Shown here: positions 27,193-35,339 of the stretch, piece by piece | How positions within the stretch are numbered: the first letter of the stretch is position 1 | Layout: each line of letters starts with the position of its first letter | Assembly: GCA_016795035.1 (NCBI GenBank) | Contig: JAEUIT010000097.1 | Coordinates: forward strand, 310,001-374,000 | Length of the DNA: 64,000 bases | Direction of reading: 5' to 3' | Source: Phycisphaerae bacterium | GTDB taxonomy: Bacteria > Planctomycetota > Phycisphaerae > Phycisphaerales > SM1A02 | The notes under the pieces: generated by a model | Databases searched by the model: none | The model's input: the letters and a program-made list of their open reading frames with translations, nothing else | What the model was told of the DNA's origin: nothing | Translations under genes and position numbers: made by a program

Positions 27193-29145
27193 TCAGCCTC
27201 CTGCGAGCAGTGAGTCGCACGGGACCTCGCGTGCGGAGGACGGCGGCGCACTCGTGCCGCCCTCGGACTCGATCGGGAAGCGCCAAAGCGTGATGTCGCC
27301 GCGGGGTGGAGGTGGCTTGGACGTCGGGCTTCGGCCGTACTGCATGCGCGCCTGTATGGGGAAGCGCTCGTCGACCGTCCACTCGTTGCACTCGCCATGC
27401 GCGCCGCCATCGTCGATCCCGTCCGGTCCGACGGTCCACAATCGCGCGACGCCATTTTCAACGGCGTACCGGAGTGCGGCGCCGTCGAACGGATCGTGAA
27501 GATCGCGGCCGCGTAGATATGGCGCAATCTCAGAGATCGATGCCGCCAGGTGGCCGTGCTCTCGACGGTAGAGCTCTACTCCGAGGAGCGCTCGAGCGGC
27601 GTCGGCGACACTAGCAACTCCCTGGATCAGCGATGCAGTGCGTGACCAAGTCGGCGTCAGAACGCTTGCCGCAATCTCCGGCAACTCGTCGAAGGTGCGG
27701 GGTCTTGCGGTGGACTCGAAATCGTCTCCTGTCCACTGCCACCATGGCTTGAGCTGCAACGCGGACGCGGTCATATGCGCCTCGGACAGAGCTTCGGCCA
27801 CTTCGCGTCGGGATGGCGCCGTCAACGCGCGGATCGGGTCCGCAGTCCGATCAAGCGAGAACTCGTCGCGTGAGACGCTCGAAGGCTCGATCGGGGACAG
27901 TTGACGAGCAAACTCCGTCGCACCAGCGACGAGCCGTCCATCACCGCTGCCGTCGTCGGAGAACATGCGCTGGACGAAGTCGCGGTGTACGAGCTCCTCT
28001 CCGCGAAAGTCGAGGGCGAGCGACTCCGGCGTTATCAGCGCCAGCGCCTCGACGAGCGACGCAAGCTGCTCGTTCGAGAAGGCCTGTGGATGCTCAAGAA
28101 CTATGCGCTGTGATAGAGCCAGCGCTGTTGCGCTGATCGCGTTACTGACGAGTTGTTCGACGAGCGTGGTCGGGCGCCGAACCGCGCGGCCAAGCTCGAA
28201 GAGCGCGAGGACATCGCTGGTGGCGCGGGCGCCGTCACCCTCGCGAGCCGCGACTCTCGCATCGAGTTCGAGAAAGCGTGCGGCATGTTGAACTGCAGCA
28301 AGCTTTGGAAGTCGAAGGAAGGCCGCCGAATCGTCCTCGGCACCGCTGCCATCGGGTGCGATTGCACTCGCTCCCAGATACTCCACGTCTTCGGGCGTGA
28401 GTTGCGAGTTTGGTCGCATCGGCCCACTGTCGATCGGCTCTCGCGCAACAGATCGCAACGTCTCGATTGCCGAACGGTTCCGCTCAACGAATTCGCGTTG
28501 CTCGCGTTGCCGCGTTCGGAGACCCGCGTCGTCGAGGTACCTCTCATCCAAGACATAAAGAGGCGGGGTGCGCTCGGCCAGCGATCGCTCGTCTCGTGCC
28601 AGGGCACGTAGTGCGTCACGCATCCGGGGCCACGCGTCCTGAGCACCTGACCTGACAGTGTCGAGCGCGAGAATCTCCGCAACGTAGTCCTTCGAGATCG
28701 TCGGCGAGAGCAGCCAGAATCGAGCCGCAGCCCACCCGTAGGCGACCGCAAGCGCGAGCACGCATGTGAGCGCGGCGCGACTCGACCACCACCACGAGGC
28801 CCAGAGCCATCCGCGCTTGCGCCGGATCGCGCGGCGCAGGAGCGCCGCTGCGGTTCGTTCGCTTCCGAACGCGGCCAATGCGGCGTCGGCACTCACTCCG
28901 GCGGCTAACGAATCGCGGAAGTGCGCGACGAGTTCCATGGCGAGCGCCGAGCGTTCCTTGCGAGTGCCGCCCGCGCGGCGGACAACGCGGAGAACGGCTT
29001 GGCCGATTGGCACGGGCAGTTCGGCTTCGGCAACGACGACCTCAGGTCTAGATGCCTTCATGGGCTGCGTCTGCGGAGGGGCTTTGACGCCGCGCAGCCA
29101 TCGCAGGATCGGCGAGCGATCGCGCATCGGAAGGGACTTCTCCAT
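27193..29145 (-). CDS. Membrane protein with N-terminal cytoplasmic regulatory-type domain (paralogue 1)
   Basis: The 650-residue protein is clearly related to the next gene. It opens LPMRDRSPILRWLRGV and has ERSALAMELVAHFRDSLAAG, LLRRAIRRKRGWLW and one transmembrane helix (around residues 125-145). The extracytoplasmic helical domain ends with LYRREHGHLAASISEIAPYL and DPFDGAALRYAVENGVARLW. Its start is preceded by GGGAGGCTGAC, the same junction that precedes paralogue 2, and the upstream PadR stop codon is inside that junction. Both the PadR protein and this protein end in LAGG. Tight coupling with padR implies co-regulation. The biochemical role is unknown. Confidence 0.72.
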   Translation of the reverse strand: MEKSLPMRDRSPILRWLRGVKAPPQTQPMKASRPEVVVAEAELPVPIGQAVLRVVRRAGGTRKERSALAMELVAHFRDSLAAGVSADAALAAFGSERTAAALLRRAIRRKRGWLWASWWWSSRAALTCVLALAVAYGWAAARFWLLSPTISKDYVAEILALDTVRSGAQDAWPRMRDALRALARDERSLAERTPPLYVLDERYLDDAGLRTRQREQREFVERNRSAIETLRSVAREPIDSGPMRPNSQLTPEDVEYLGASAIAPDGSGAEDDSAAFLRLPKLAAVQHAARFLELDARVAAREGDGARATSDVLALFELGRAVRRPTTLVEQLVSNAISATALALSQRIVLEHPQAFSNEQLASLVEALALITPESLALDFRGEELVHRDFVQRMFSDDGSGDGRLVAGATEFARQLSPIEPSSVSRDEFSLDRTADPIRALTAPSRREVAEALSEAHMTASALQLKPWWQWTGDDFESTARPRTFDELPEIAASVLTPTWSRTASLIQGVASVADAARALLGVELYRREHGHLAASISEIAPYLRGRDLHDPFDGAALRYAVENGVARLWTVGPDGIDDGGAHGECNEWTVDERFPIQARMQYGRSPTSKPPPPRGDITLWRFPIESEGGTSAPPSSAREVPCDSLLAGG

Positions 29146-29146
29146 G

Positions 29147-29494
29147 TCAGCCTCCCGCGAGCGCCGAGGCGTTCAGGATTCCGAGGGACGTCATCGCCTT
29201 CGTGACGTCGCGCCACTGCTTCGTCGCTTCGGCGAGCTTCTTCTTGCCCGCGTCGGTGATGCGGTAGTACTTCCGCGGTCGGGCTTCGGTCTCGTCCCAT
29301 CGACTCGTGATGAGCGACTTCGCCTCGAGGTTGTAGAGGAGCGGATAGAGCGTCGACTGGCCCATCGCGAGAAGCCCGTCGCTTCGAGCGCTCAGCGCTT
29401 CGACGAGTTCGTAGCCGTACATCTCTTTCCGCTCGAGCACCTTGAGCACGGCCACCGGACCCGCGCCGCGCATGAGTTCCGTTTCGATTCGCAT
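29147..29494 (-). CDS. PadR family transcriptional regulator
   Basis: The 115-residue protein is a typical PadR winged helix: VLKVLERKEMYGYELVEALS, then STLYPLLYNLEAKSLITSRW and RPRKYYRITDAGKKKLAEAT with the wing. A CGGAGG ribosome site lies 7 bases before the ATG. It is the first gene of the unit with the two paralogous membrane proteins; a single base separates its stop codon from the next start. PadR proteins usually repress their own operon through a palindromic operator, and one lies just upstream at 29512-29534. Confidence 0.93.
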   Translation of the reverse strand: MRIETELMRGAGPVAVLKVLERKEMYGYELVEALSARSDGLLAMGQSTLYPLLYNLEAKSLITSRWDETEARPRKYYRITDAGKKKLAEATKQWRDVTKAMTSLGILNASALAGG

Positions 29495-29511
29495 GATCGG
29501 CCTCCGGGAGG

Positions 29512-29534
29512 CATACTATGCGAGGCGTAGTATG
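29512..29534. promoter_or_regulatory. Probable PadR operator
   Basis: CATACTATGC and GCGTAGTATG form a near-perfect inverted repeat (CATACTA/TAGTATG arms exact) 18 bases upstream of the padR start. Symmetric ATACT..AGTAT sites are typical PadR targets, which suggests autoregulation. Confidence 0.75.
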
Positions 29535-29560
29535 GGGGCAAGGGAAAAGGGGGAAGAAAA

Positions 29561-29697
29561 GGGGTCAGGGTTCAGGGTTCAGGGGCAGAGCAAAGGATCA
29601 AGGATCAAGGGGAAAGCCGAGGGGGCGCACGCTTGTCGGATTGCCCCCGAACCCCGAACCCCGAACCCCGAACCCCGAACCCTGAACCCTGAACCCT
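29561..29697. repeat. Heptamer inverted repeat element, GGGTTCA type (locus E)
   Basis: The left arm (29561-29585) is GGGTTCA units. The right arm (29646-29697) is longer, about seven CCCCGAA/CCCTGAA units in inverted orientation. The spacer of about 60 bases also holds GGATCAA repeats. It occupies the gap between the asd stop codon and padR. The unequal arm lengths suggest units are gained and lost by slippage. Confidence 0.85.
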
Positions 29698-29704
29698 TTG
29701 TTCC

Positions 29705-30739
29705 TTAGACCGCCGCCTTCACTCGCACGAATCGCTCCGCGATCTGGATCGCGTTCTGCGCCGCGCCCTTCCTCAGCTGGTCGCCTGCAACGAAGAGATC
29801 GATTCCCTTGCCCGGCGCCTGGCTCAGGTCGGCGCGGATGCGGCCGATGAGGACGTCGTCGCCGCCGGCGGCGTCGATCGGCTCGGGGAACTTGTTTGCG
29901 GTGCGGTCGTCGACGATCTTCACGCCCGGCGCCATCGCGAGGATGTCGCGGGCGTCGGCTTCCTTGAGCGAGCCGCGGAACGTGAGGTTGATCGATTCGC
30001 AGTGGGCCCGCAGCGTCGGCACGCGCACGCACGTCGCCGTGATGCGGACCGCGTTGTCTTCCCACATCTTCCGCGTCTCGTTGAGGAGCTTCTTCTCCTC
30101 CTCGTTGTAGCCGTCCTCGCCGACGGCGGAGTTATGGCTGAAGACGTTGAAGAGGTACTGGCGGCCGAAGATCTTCGTCGTGTAGGGGAAGCCCGCCACG
30201 AACTCGCGCGCCTGCGTCTCGAGTTCCTTCATCGCCGCGGCGCCAGCGCCCGAGGCCGCCTGATACGTGCTCACCACCATGCGCTCGACGCCGACAGCGC
30301 GATGCAACGGCGTGACGGCGACGAGCGCGATGATCGTCGAGCAGTTCGGGTTCGCGATGATGCAGGGCTTCGTGATGCGGTCGAGGACGTGCCCGTTCAC
30401 TTCGGGCACGACGAGCGGCACCGCCGGGTCCATGCGGAAGCACGACGAGTTGTCGACGACGAGTGCACCCGCCTGCACCGCGATCGGGCAGTACTGCTTG
30501 CTCACCGTCTTGCCGGCGGAGAAGAGCGCGAGATGCACGCCGTCGAACGAGTCCTCGGTCAACTCCTCGACGAGGAGACGACGGCCGCGGAAATCCACGA
30601 CCGAGCCCGCCGAACGCTTGCTTGCGAGCAGTTTGACCGACTGCATCGGGAAGCGGCGCTGGGCCAGGATCGAGAGCATTTCCTCGCCAACGGCGCCGGT
30701 GGCGCCGACGATGGCAACGACTGGTTCTGACGGCAACAT
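29705..30739 (-). CDS. asd: Aspartate-semialdehyde dehydrogenase
   Basis: The protein is 344 residues from ATG 30739 (MLPSEPVVAIVGATGAVGEE), with the NADP-binding GATGAVG. The active-site Cys133 lies in ANPNCSTI, and YQAASGAGAAAM and the KWEDNAVRITATCVRVP-like region complete the family pattern. It reduces aspartyl phosphate to the semialdehyde for lysine, diaminopimelate, threonine and methionine synthesis. Only 24 bases separate it from the divergent deaminase gene at 30764, so at least one promoter must overlap a coding region. Heptamer locus E follows its stop codon. Confidence 0.96.
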   Translation of the reverse strand: MLPSEPVVAIVGATGAVGEEMLSILAQRRFPMQSVKLLASKRSAGSVVDFRGRRLLVEELTEDSFDGVHLALFSAGKTVSKQYCPIAVQAGALVVDNSSCFRMDPAVPLVVPEVNGHVLDRITKPCIIANPNCSTIIALVAVTPLHRAVGVERMVVSTYQAASGAGAAAMKELETQAREFVAGFPYTTKIFGRQYLFNVFSHNSAVGEDGYNEEEKKLLNETRKMWEDNAVRITATCVRVPTLRAHCESINLTFRGSLKEADARDILAMAPGVKIVDDRTANKFPEPIDAAGGDDVLIGRIRADLSQAPGKGIDLFVAGDQLRKGAAQNAIQIAERFVRVKAAV

Positions 30740-30763
30740 CGGGGGAACTGTACAAAAGCGCGT

Positions 30764-31204
30764 ATGGCGACTGAAAACTCCCAATCGCGGGACCACCTTT
30801 CGGCCCGGGCACCCGAGCCCGTCGGTCCCTACCCGCACGCGAAGCGGGTCGGCAATCTGGTGTTCTTCTCGGGCGTGGGTCCGCGAAAACGCGGGACGAG
30901 CGTGATTCCGGGAGTGACGTTCGCAGCGGACGGTTCGGTGGCCGCAAAGGACATCGAAGCGCAGTGCAGATCGTGCTTCGACAACCTGCGGACGGTGTGC
31001 GACGACGCCGGCGTTCCGTGGTCGGCGATCGCCGACGTCACGGTGTTTCTCACCGACATGAAGAACGACTTCAAGACCTACAACCGCGTCTACGCCGAGT
31101 ACTTCGCGGGTCCGGACAACCCGAACCCGACCCGAACGACGATCGAGATCTCCGCGTTGCCGACCCCGATCGCCGTCGAGATCAAGGCCGTTGCCGCGGT
31201 GTGA
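30764..31204 (+). CDS. amnD: RidA-family deaminase, probable 2-aminomuconate deaminase
   Basis: The 146-residue protein is a YjgF/YER057c/UK114 member. ARAPEPVGPYPHAKRVGNLV, LVFFSGVGPRKRGT, DIEAQCRSCFDNLRTVCDDA and VFLTDMKNDFKTYNRVYAEY match 2-aminomuconate deaminases of the 3-hydroxyanthranilate route better than housekeeping RidA. It would convert 2-aminomuconate to 4-oxalocrotonate. The gene lies beside kynB, KMO, kynureninase and ACMSD genes, which supports this role, but it is on the opposite strand and convergent with kynB (16 bases apart). Confidence 0.82.
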   Translation: MATENSQSRDHLSARAPEPVGPYPHAKRVGNLVFFSGVGPRKRGTSVIPGVTFAADGSVAAKDIEAQCRSCFDNLRTVCDDAGVPWSAIADVTVFLTDMKNDFKTYNRVYAEYFAGPDNPNPTRTTIEISALPTPIAVEIKAVAAV

Positions 31205-31220
31205 GCGTGTGTGACCGGGG

Positions 31221-31856
31221 TCAGAGGCTACGGAGAATCGCCCGAACCGGGCTCGCGTCGAAGCCGACGAGGGGCAGCGGCAGGGCGATCAGTTCGTAAC
31301 GACCGCTCGGGACGGCGTCGAGACGAAGACCTTCGAGGATCGCGACGTCGTTCGCGAGGAACCGCTTGTGGGCCGGGAGATCCTTCGACGAGAAGAGGTC
31401 GACGCTCGGCGTGTCGATGCCGATCGTGCATACGCCCTGCGCCGCGAGCGCGTCGATGAGCGCAGGATCGAGCGCCGCGAAGTCCTCGTTCCAGCGCTCG
31501 GGATCGGGAAACGTGCCGGTCGCGATGAGGACGCGCGGGGTCGTCGGTCGTCGCTCGAGGTCGTCGAGGCGCACGCGCGCACCGCGTTGCACCGTCGCGC
31601 GGACCACGTCGCACGGGCCGAGATAGCGCTCGAGCGCGCGCTCGTGTATAGCCGGCGCTCCGGCGCCGTAGTGGTTCGGTCCGTCGGCGTGCGCACCGAG
31701 ATGCACCGTCGCCCGCAACGTGGAGAGCGTGACGCTCGCGCCGCCCTCGATCGTGCAGAGGACTTCGCGCGACGGCGGCGTGTCGCCCGGCCATACCGCG
31801 AGCGCCGGCGTGATCGGCGGGGTGATGTCCCAGATCGCGGGAGTCGTGTTGGTCAT
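31221..31856 (-). CDS. kynB: Kynurenine formamidase (cyclase family)
   Basis: The protein is 211 residues from ATG 31856. The metal-binding signature HLGAHADGPNH gives His52, His56, Asp58 and His62, and WDITPPIT and PGDTP near the start match KynB. IGIDTPSVD and the HKRFLANDVAILEGL segment complete the fold. It hydrolyses N-formylkynurenine to kynurenine. It is the last gene of the minus-strand kyn operon, 20 bases after a zinc-ribbon membrane protein gene. Confidence 0.92.
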   Translation of the reverse strand: MTNTTPAIWDITPPITPALAVWPGDTPPSREVLCTIEGGASVTLSTLRATVHLGAHADGPNHYGAGAPAIHERALERYLGPCDVVRATVQRGARVRLDDLERRPTTPRVLIATGTFPDPERWNEDFAALDPALIDALAAQGVCTIGIDTPSVDLFSSKDLPAHKRFLANDVAILEGLRLDAVPSGRYELIALPLPLVGFDASPVRAILRSL

Positions 31857-31876
31857 CGCGTGGTTCGTGGTGCGGA

Positions 31877-32665
31877 TCAGCGGATCGGGCGACTCGTCGG
31901 CGGCGACGCCGTGGGGTCGCCCTCTCCACGTTGCCAGCGCAGCACTGCGGGGAAACCGAGAATTAGGAGCGCGAGCCCATAGGTCGACAGGAGCCAGAGG
32001 AATGGCCGAAGCTGGGCCTGGTTGAGCGTCGAGCCGAGAAGCCACGACAGTCGGTCGAACATCGCGGCGGCTTCGGGATCTGCGGGCTGTGCGCTCGAAA
32101 TCTGCTGGATGTGCATCGCAAAGCACGCCGCCGGCGGACCCCACGCGTAGAGGCCGACGCACGCTCCTCCCACCGCCACCGCGCCGATCGTCATGCCGCC
32201 GATCGCGAGCAGGCCGATCGCCATGCCGCCAAGCGCAAGTCCGAGCGGCGCGATCGCGGCGCCGCCGAGCGCGCCGAAGAGACCGATCGAGAGGCCGCCG
32301 AACGTGAGGCCCCCCATGCAAAAGCCGCCGAAGGCCACGACGCCGCGCGCCATGCCGCCGAACGCAATCACGCCCGTCGCTCGGTCGCCGATCGCGATCC
32401 ATCCCTTCGCGTGGCCTTGCTTGCCGTCGGGGCCGAGACCCATGGCGATGGAGAGCGCGGGAAGCCCGAAGAGCGTCGCCTTCGAGGTGTAGCGCTTCCC
32501 CATCAGCTTCATGATCGTCGACTCGTCGCGCACGAGCACTTCGACGAGCGGTCGACCGCACTCCGGACAGCTTGCGCTCTTCACGGCGCCGGTCAGGTCG
32601 TGGCCGCAGTTGAAGCAGCGAGGTCGCCCGGGTGCGGCTCGATCGGCGTTCGTGGTTTCGTCCAT
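31877..32665 (-). CDS. Zinc-ribbon membrane protein with glycine-rich tandem repeats
   Basis: The 262-residue protein begins with a zinc ribbon (CFNCGHDL...CPECG). Residues about 85-180 are short tandem units of the form A.GVIAFGG, RGVVAFGG, GGLTFGG, GGMAIGL and GGMTIGA, with small residues and no charges; this may form a glycine-zipper or stacked strands in the membrane. A final transmembrane helix lies near residues 225-243 (LLSTYGLALLILGFPAVL). It lies inside the kyn operon between the KMO and kynB genes with gaps of 28 and 20 bases. No link to kynurenine chemistry is evident. Confidence 0.72.
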   Translation of the reverse strand: MDETTNADRAAPGRPRCFNCGHDLTGAVKSASCPECGRPLVEVLVRDESTIMKLMGKRYTSKATLFGLPALSIAMGLGPDGKQGHAKGWIAIGDRATGVIAFGGMARGVVAFGGFCMGGLTFGGLSIGLFGALGGAAIAPLGLALGGMAIGLLAIGGMTIGAVAVGGACVGLYAWGPPAACFAMHIQQISSAQPADPEAAAMFDRLSWLLGSTLNQAQLRPFLWLLSTYGLALLILGFPAVLRWQRGEGDPTASPPTSRPIR

Positions 32666-32693
32666 GGAGCGGGCTCCTTGCGAGGTCGCGATG

Positions 32694-34022
32694 TTAGGCG
32701 AGCGCCCACGCGGCGGCGGCTGCGCCCGCCACGAGCGCGCCGGCGGCGACGACAGCGCCGGTCACGACGGCGCGCTGTTGCCGCTGCGCCCGCTCGCGCG
32801 CTTCGGCGTACGGAATGGTCGTGAATGACACCATGTCGTAAAGCGGGAGATAGGCGTTGCCGAGAAGCCCGTGCAGCGCGTGCTCGGCCTTCTTCTTGAG
32901 TCGAAACGCCGACGACGCCGTCTTGTCGCGCATCTCGATGAAGTTCGCGAGCGCCATGTCGGCGATCGCGTTCGCGTTCCGGATGCGCCGCGTCTGGTAC
33001 GCGTCGAGCGCGGCGCGCTGGTCGTTCGGGAACTCCGTGAGCGCATCCACGAGCGCTTCGCAATCCTCGAAGCTCGCGTTCGCGCCTTGGCCGTAGAAGG
33101 GCACGACCGCGTGCGCCGCGTCGCCCAGGAGCGCGACTGTGCCGTTCAGATGCCACGGCGACGTGCGCACCGTCACCATCGAGCCGACCGGATTGCCGCG
33201 GAAATCCTCGAGCAGCGTCGGCATGTGCGGCAGGGCGTCGGGATAGACGCGCTCGAAGTGGCGACGCACGTCGTCGTCGGTGCGGATCGTCGCGAACGAG
33301 TCCGGCCCGTCGAACGGCCAGAAGAGCGTGCAGGTGAACGTGCCGTCCGGATTCGGCAGCGCGATCATCATCGAGCCGCCGCGCGGCCAGATGTGCAGGG
33401 CGTTGCGCTCGATGCGGAATCCGCCGCCGTCGGCCGCGGGAATCGTGAGTTCCTTGTAGCCGTGCGAGAGATACGACTGGCTGTAGTCGACGCGCTCGTT
33501 CTTCTGCATCGCGGAGCGCACCGCCGAGTACGCGCCGTCGGTTGCAACGACGAGATCCGCCTCGATGTGCTCGGTCGAGCCATCGGCGCGGCGGAAGATG
33601 CCCGCGGGCTTCGCGAAGTCGGCGTCGACGCACGGAAGGTCGAAGCGCGCCTCGACGTTGGGGTCGTCGGTGGCGGCGTTGAGGAGGAGCAGGTTGAGCC
33701 GCGAGCGGCTGACGGAGTTGATCGCCCGCGACGGATCGCGCGAGTACGGCTGAAACACCGGCGCGCCCTGCACCGGGTGGATCATGCGGCCCGGCATGCG
33801 AATGCCGTGCTCGAGGAGTTGCGAGGCGAGCCCCGCGCGCTCAAGCGCGTGGATGCCGCGCGCCGAGATCGCGAGGTTGATCGAGCGGCCGCCGACGTAG
33901 TTCTTCGCGCGCGGATCGCCGCGGCGCTCGACGAGCATCACCTTGTGGCCGGCGCGACCGAGGTAGAGCGCAAGCAGCGAGCCACCGAGACCGGCGCCGA
34001 CGATGAGTACACGCTTCGCCAT
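32694..34022 (-). CDS. kmo: Kynurenine 3-monooxygenase
   Basis: The 442-residue FAD-dependent aromatic hydroxylase has the N-terminal dinucleotide fold VGAGLGGSLLALYLGRAG, then YVGGRSINLAISARGIHALE, typical of KMO, and GDAAHAVVPFYGQGANASFE with the second FAD motif GD. The C-terminal part has a hydrophobic tail. It converts kynurenine to 3-hydroxykynurenine using NADPH and O2. It lies 3 bases after the kynureninase stop codon. Confidence 0.95.
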   Translation of the reverse strand: MAKRVLIVGAGLGGSLLALYLGRAGHKVMLVERRGDPRAKNYVGGRSINLAISARGIHALERAGLASQLLEHGIRMPGRMIHPVQGAPVFQPYSRDPSRAINSVSRSRLNLLLLNAATDDPNVEARFDLPCVDADFAKPAGIFRRADGSTEHIEADLVVATDGAYSAVRSAMQKNERVDYSQSYLSHGYKELTIPAADGGGFRIERNALHIWPRGGSMMIALPNPDGTFTCTLFWPFDGPDSFATIRTDDDVRRHFERVYPDALPHMPTLLEDFRGNPVGSMVTVRTSPWHLNGTVALLGDAAHAVVPFYGQGANASFEDCEALVDALTEFPNDQRAALDAYQTRRIRNANAIADMALANFIEMRDKTASSAFRLKKKAEHALHGLLGNAYLPLYDMVSFTTIPYAEARERAQRQQRAVVTGAVVAAGALVAGAAAAAWALA

Positions 34023-34025
34023 CCG

Positions 34026-35339
34026 TCACGCCCCTCCGCCTGCAAGGATCTTCGCAAAGCGCCACACGTCCATGAACGTGTTGTACGACGCGGTGGGAGC
34101 CACGCGGATCACGTTCGGCTCGCGGAAGTCGCAGACGACGCCGGCCTCGCCGAGCGCCCTGAAGCGCTCGCGCGGCTGATCGTGGACGAGGATCGAGAGT
34201 TGGCTTCCGCGCTCTTCGGTGTCGGAGGGCGTGATGACTTCCCACGAGCGCGCGTCGGGCGCGAACGTGCGGAGAAGATGCCAGAGGTATCCCGTCAGCA
34301 CGCGCGACTTCGCGCGGAGGCGCGGCATCGTCGCCTTGTCGAAGAGGTCGAGCGACGCCCGCAACGGCGCCATCGCGAGGATCGGCGGATTCGAGAGCTG
34401 CCATCCGTCGGCGCCGACGCGCGGCACGAAGTCCGGGATGAGCTGCATCTGGAAGCGCGTCGCCGGATCGTTGCCCCACCAGCCCGCATAGCGCGGCAAC
34501 GCGGAGTTCGCGCCGTGCCGCTCGTGCACGAACGCGCCCGCGATCGCACCTGGTCCCGCGTTCACGTACTTGTACGAGCACCACGCGGCGAAGTCGACGT
34601 TCCAGTCGTGCAGGCGCAACTCCACGTTGCCGGCGGCGTGGGCGAGATCCCAGCCCGCGAACGCGCCCACGTCGTGCGCCGCCTTCGTGAGACGCGCGAT
34701 GTCGAAGAACTGCCCGGTGAAGAACTGGACGCCCGAGAGCATCGTCAGCGCGAGCGTGTCGCCTGCGGTGCGGATGAGCGCTTCGAGATCGGCCGTACGG
34801 AAGCAGCGCTCGCCGGCGCGCGGCGTCGCGAGGATGAGATGCTCGCGCCAATCGAGACCGCGCGACGCGAGATGCGTCTTCACCGCGTAGGTGTCGCTCG
34901 GAAAGGCGCCGTCTTCGATCAAGATCTTCGTGCGGCGACCTTCGGGACGGAAGAACGACACCATCAGGAGGTGCAGGTTCACCGTCAGCGAGTTCATCAT
35001 CACGACCTCGCCGGGCTTCCCGCCGACGAGTCGCGCGCCCGAATCGCGGAACTGCTCGTGGTACGGAAACCACGGGCTCGCCGCGTGAAAGTGGCCTTCC
35101 ACGCCAAGCCGCGACCAGTCGTCGAGCTCGCGGTTCACGATGGTTCGCGCCCGCGTGGGCATGAGGCCCAGCGAGTTGCCGCAGAAGTAGAGGACGTCGT
35201 TGCCGTTCGTGTGCTTCGGGATCTCGAACTCGCGGCGCAGGTCGCGCAGCTCGTCGATCGAGTCGAGATGCCGCGCGAACTCTTCGCGGGCGTCGAAGTC
35301 TGCGGCGCGGACGTCCGCGAGCGAGGTGAGTGCGGTCAT
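34026..35339 (-). CDS. kynU: Kynureninase
   Basis: The 437-residue fold-type I PLP enzyme has FCGNSLGLMP near residue 52, GWDLAHAAGN (Asp231) and the Schiff-base lysine Lys257 in WCSYKYVNAGPG. It splits 3-hydroxykynurenine into 3-hydroxyanthranilate and alanine. The start codon overlaps the ACMSD stop codon (ATGA), so the two are coupled. The order ACMSD - kynU - kmo - zinc ribbon - kynB makes one minus-strand operon. Confidence 0.96.
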   Translation of the reverse strand: MTALTSLADVRAADFDAREEFARHLDSIDELRDLRREFEIPKHTNGNDVLYFCGNSLGLMPTRARTIVNRELDDWSRLGVEGHFHAASPWFPYHEQFRDSGARLVGGKPGEVVMMNSLTVNLHLLMVSFFRPEGRRTKILIEDGAFPSDTYAVKTHLASRGLDWREHLILATPRAGERCFRTADLEALIRTAGDTLALTMLSGVQFFTGQFFDIARLTKAAHDVGAFAGWDLAHAAGNVELRLHDWNVDFAAWCSYKYVNAGPGAIAGAFVHERHGANSALPRYAGWWGNDPATRFQMQLIPDFVPRVGADGWQLSNPPILAMAPLRASLDLFDKATMPRLRAKSRVLTGYLWHLLRTFAPDARSWEVITPSDTEERGSQLSILVHDQPRERFRALGEAGVVCDFREPNVIRVAPTASYNTFMDVWRFAKILAGGGA

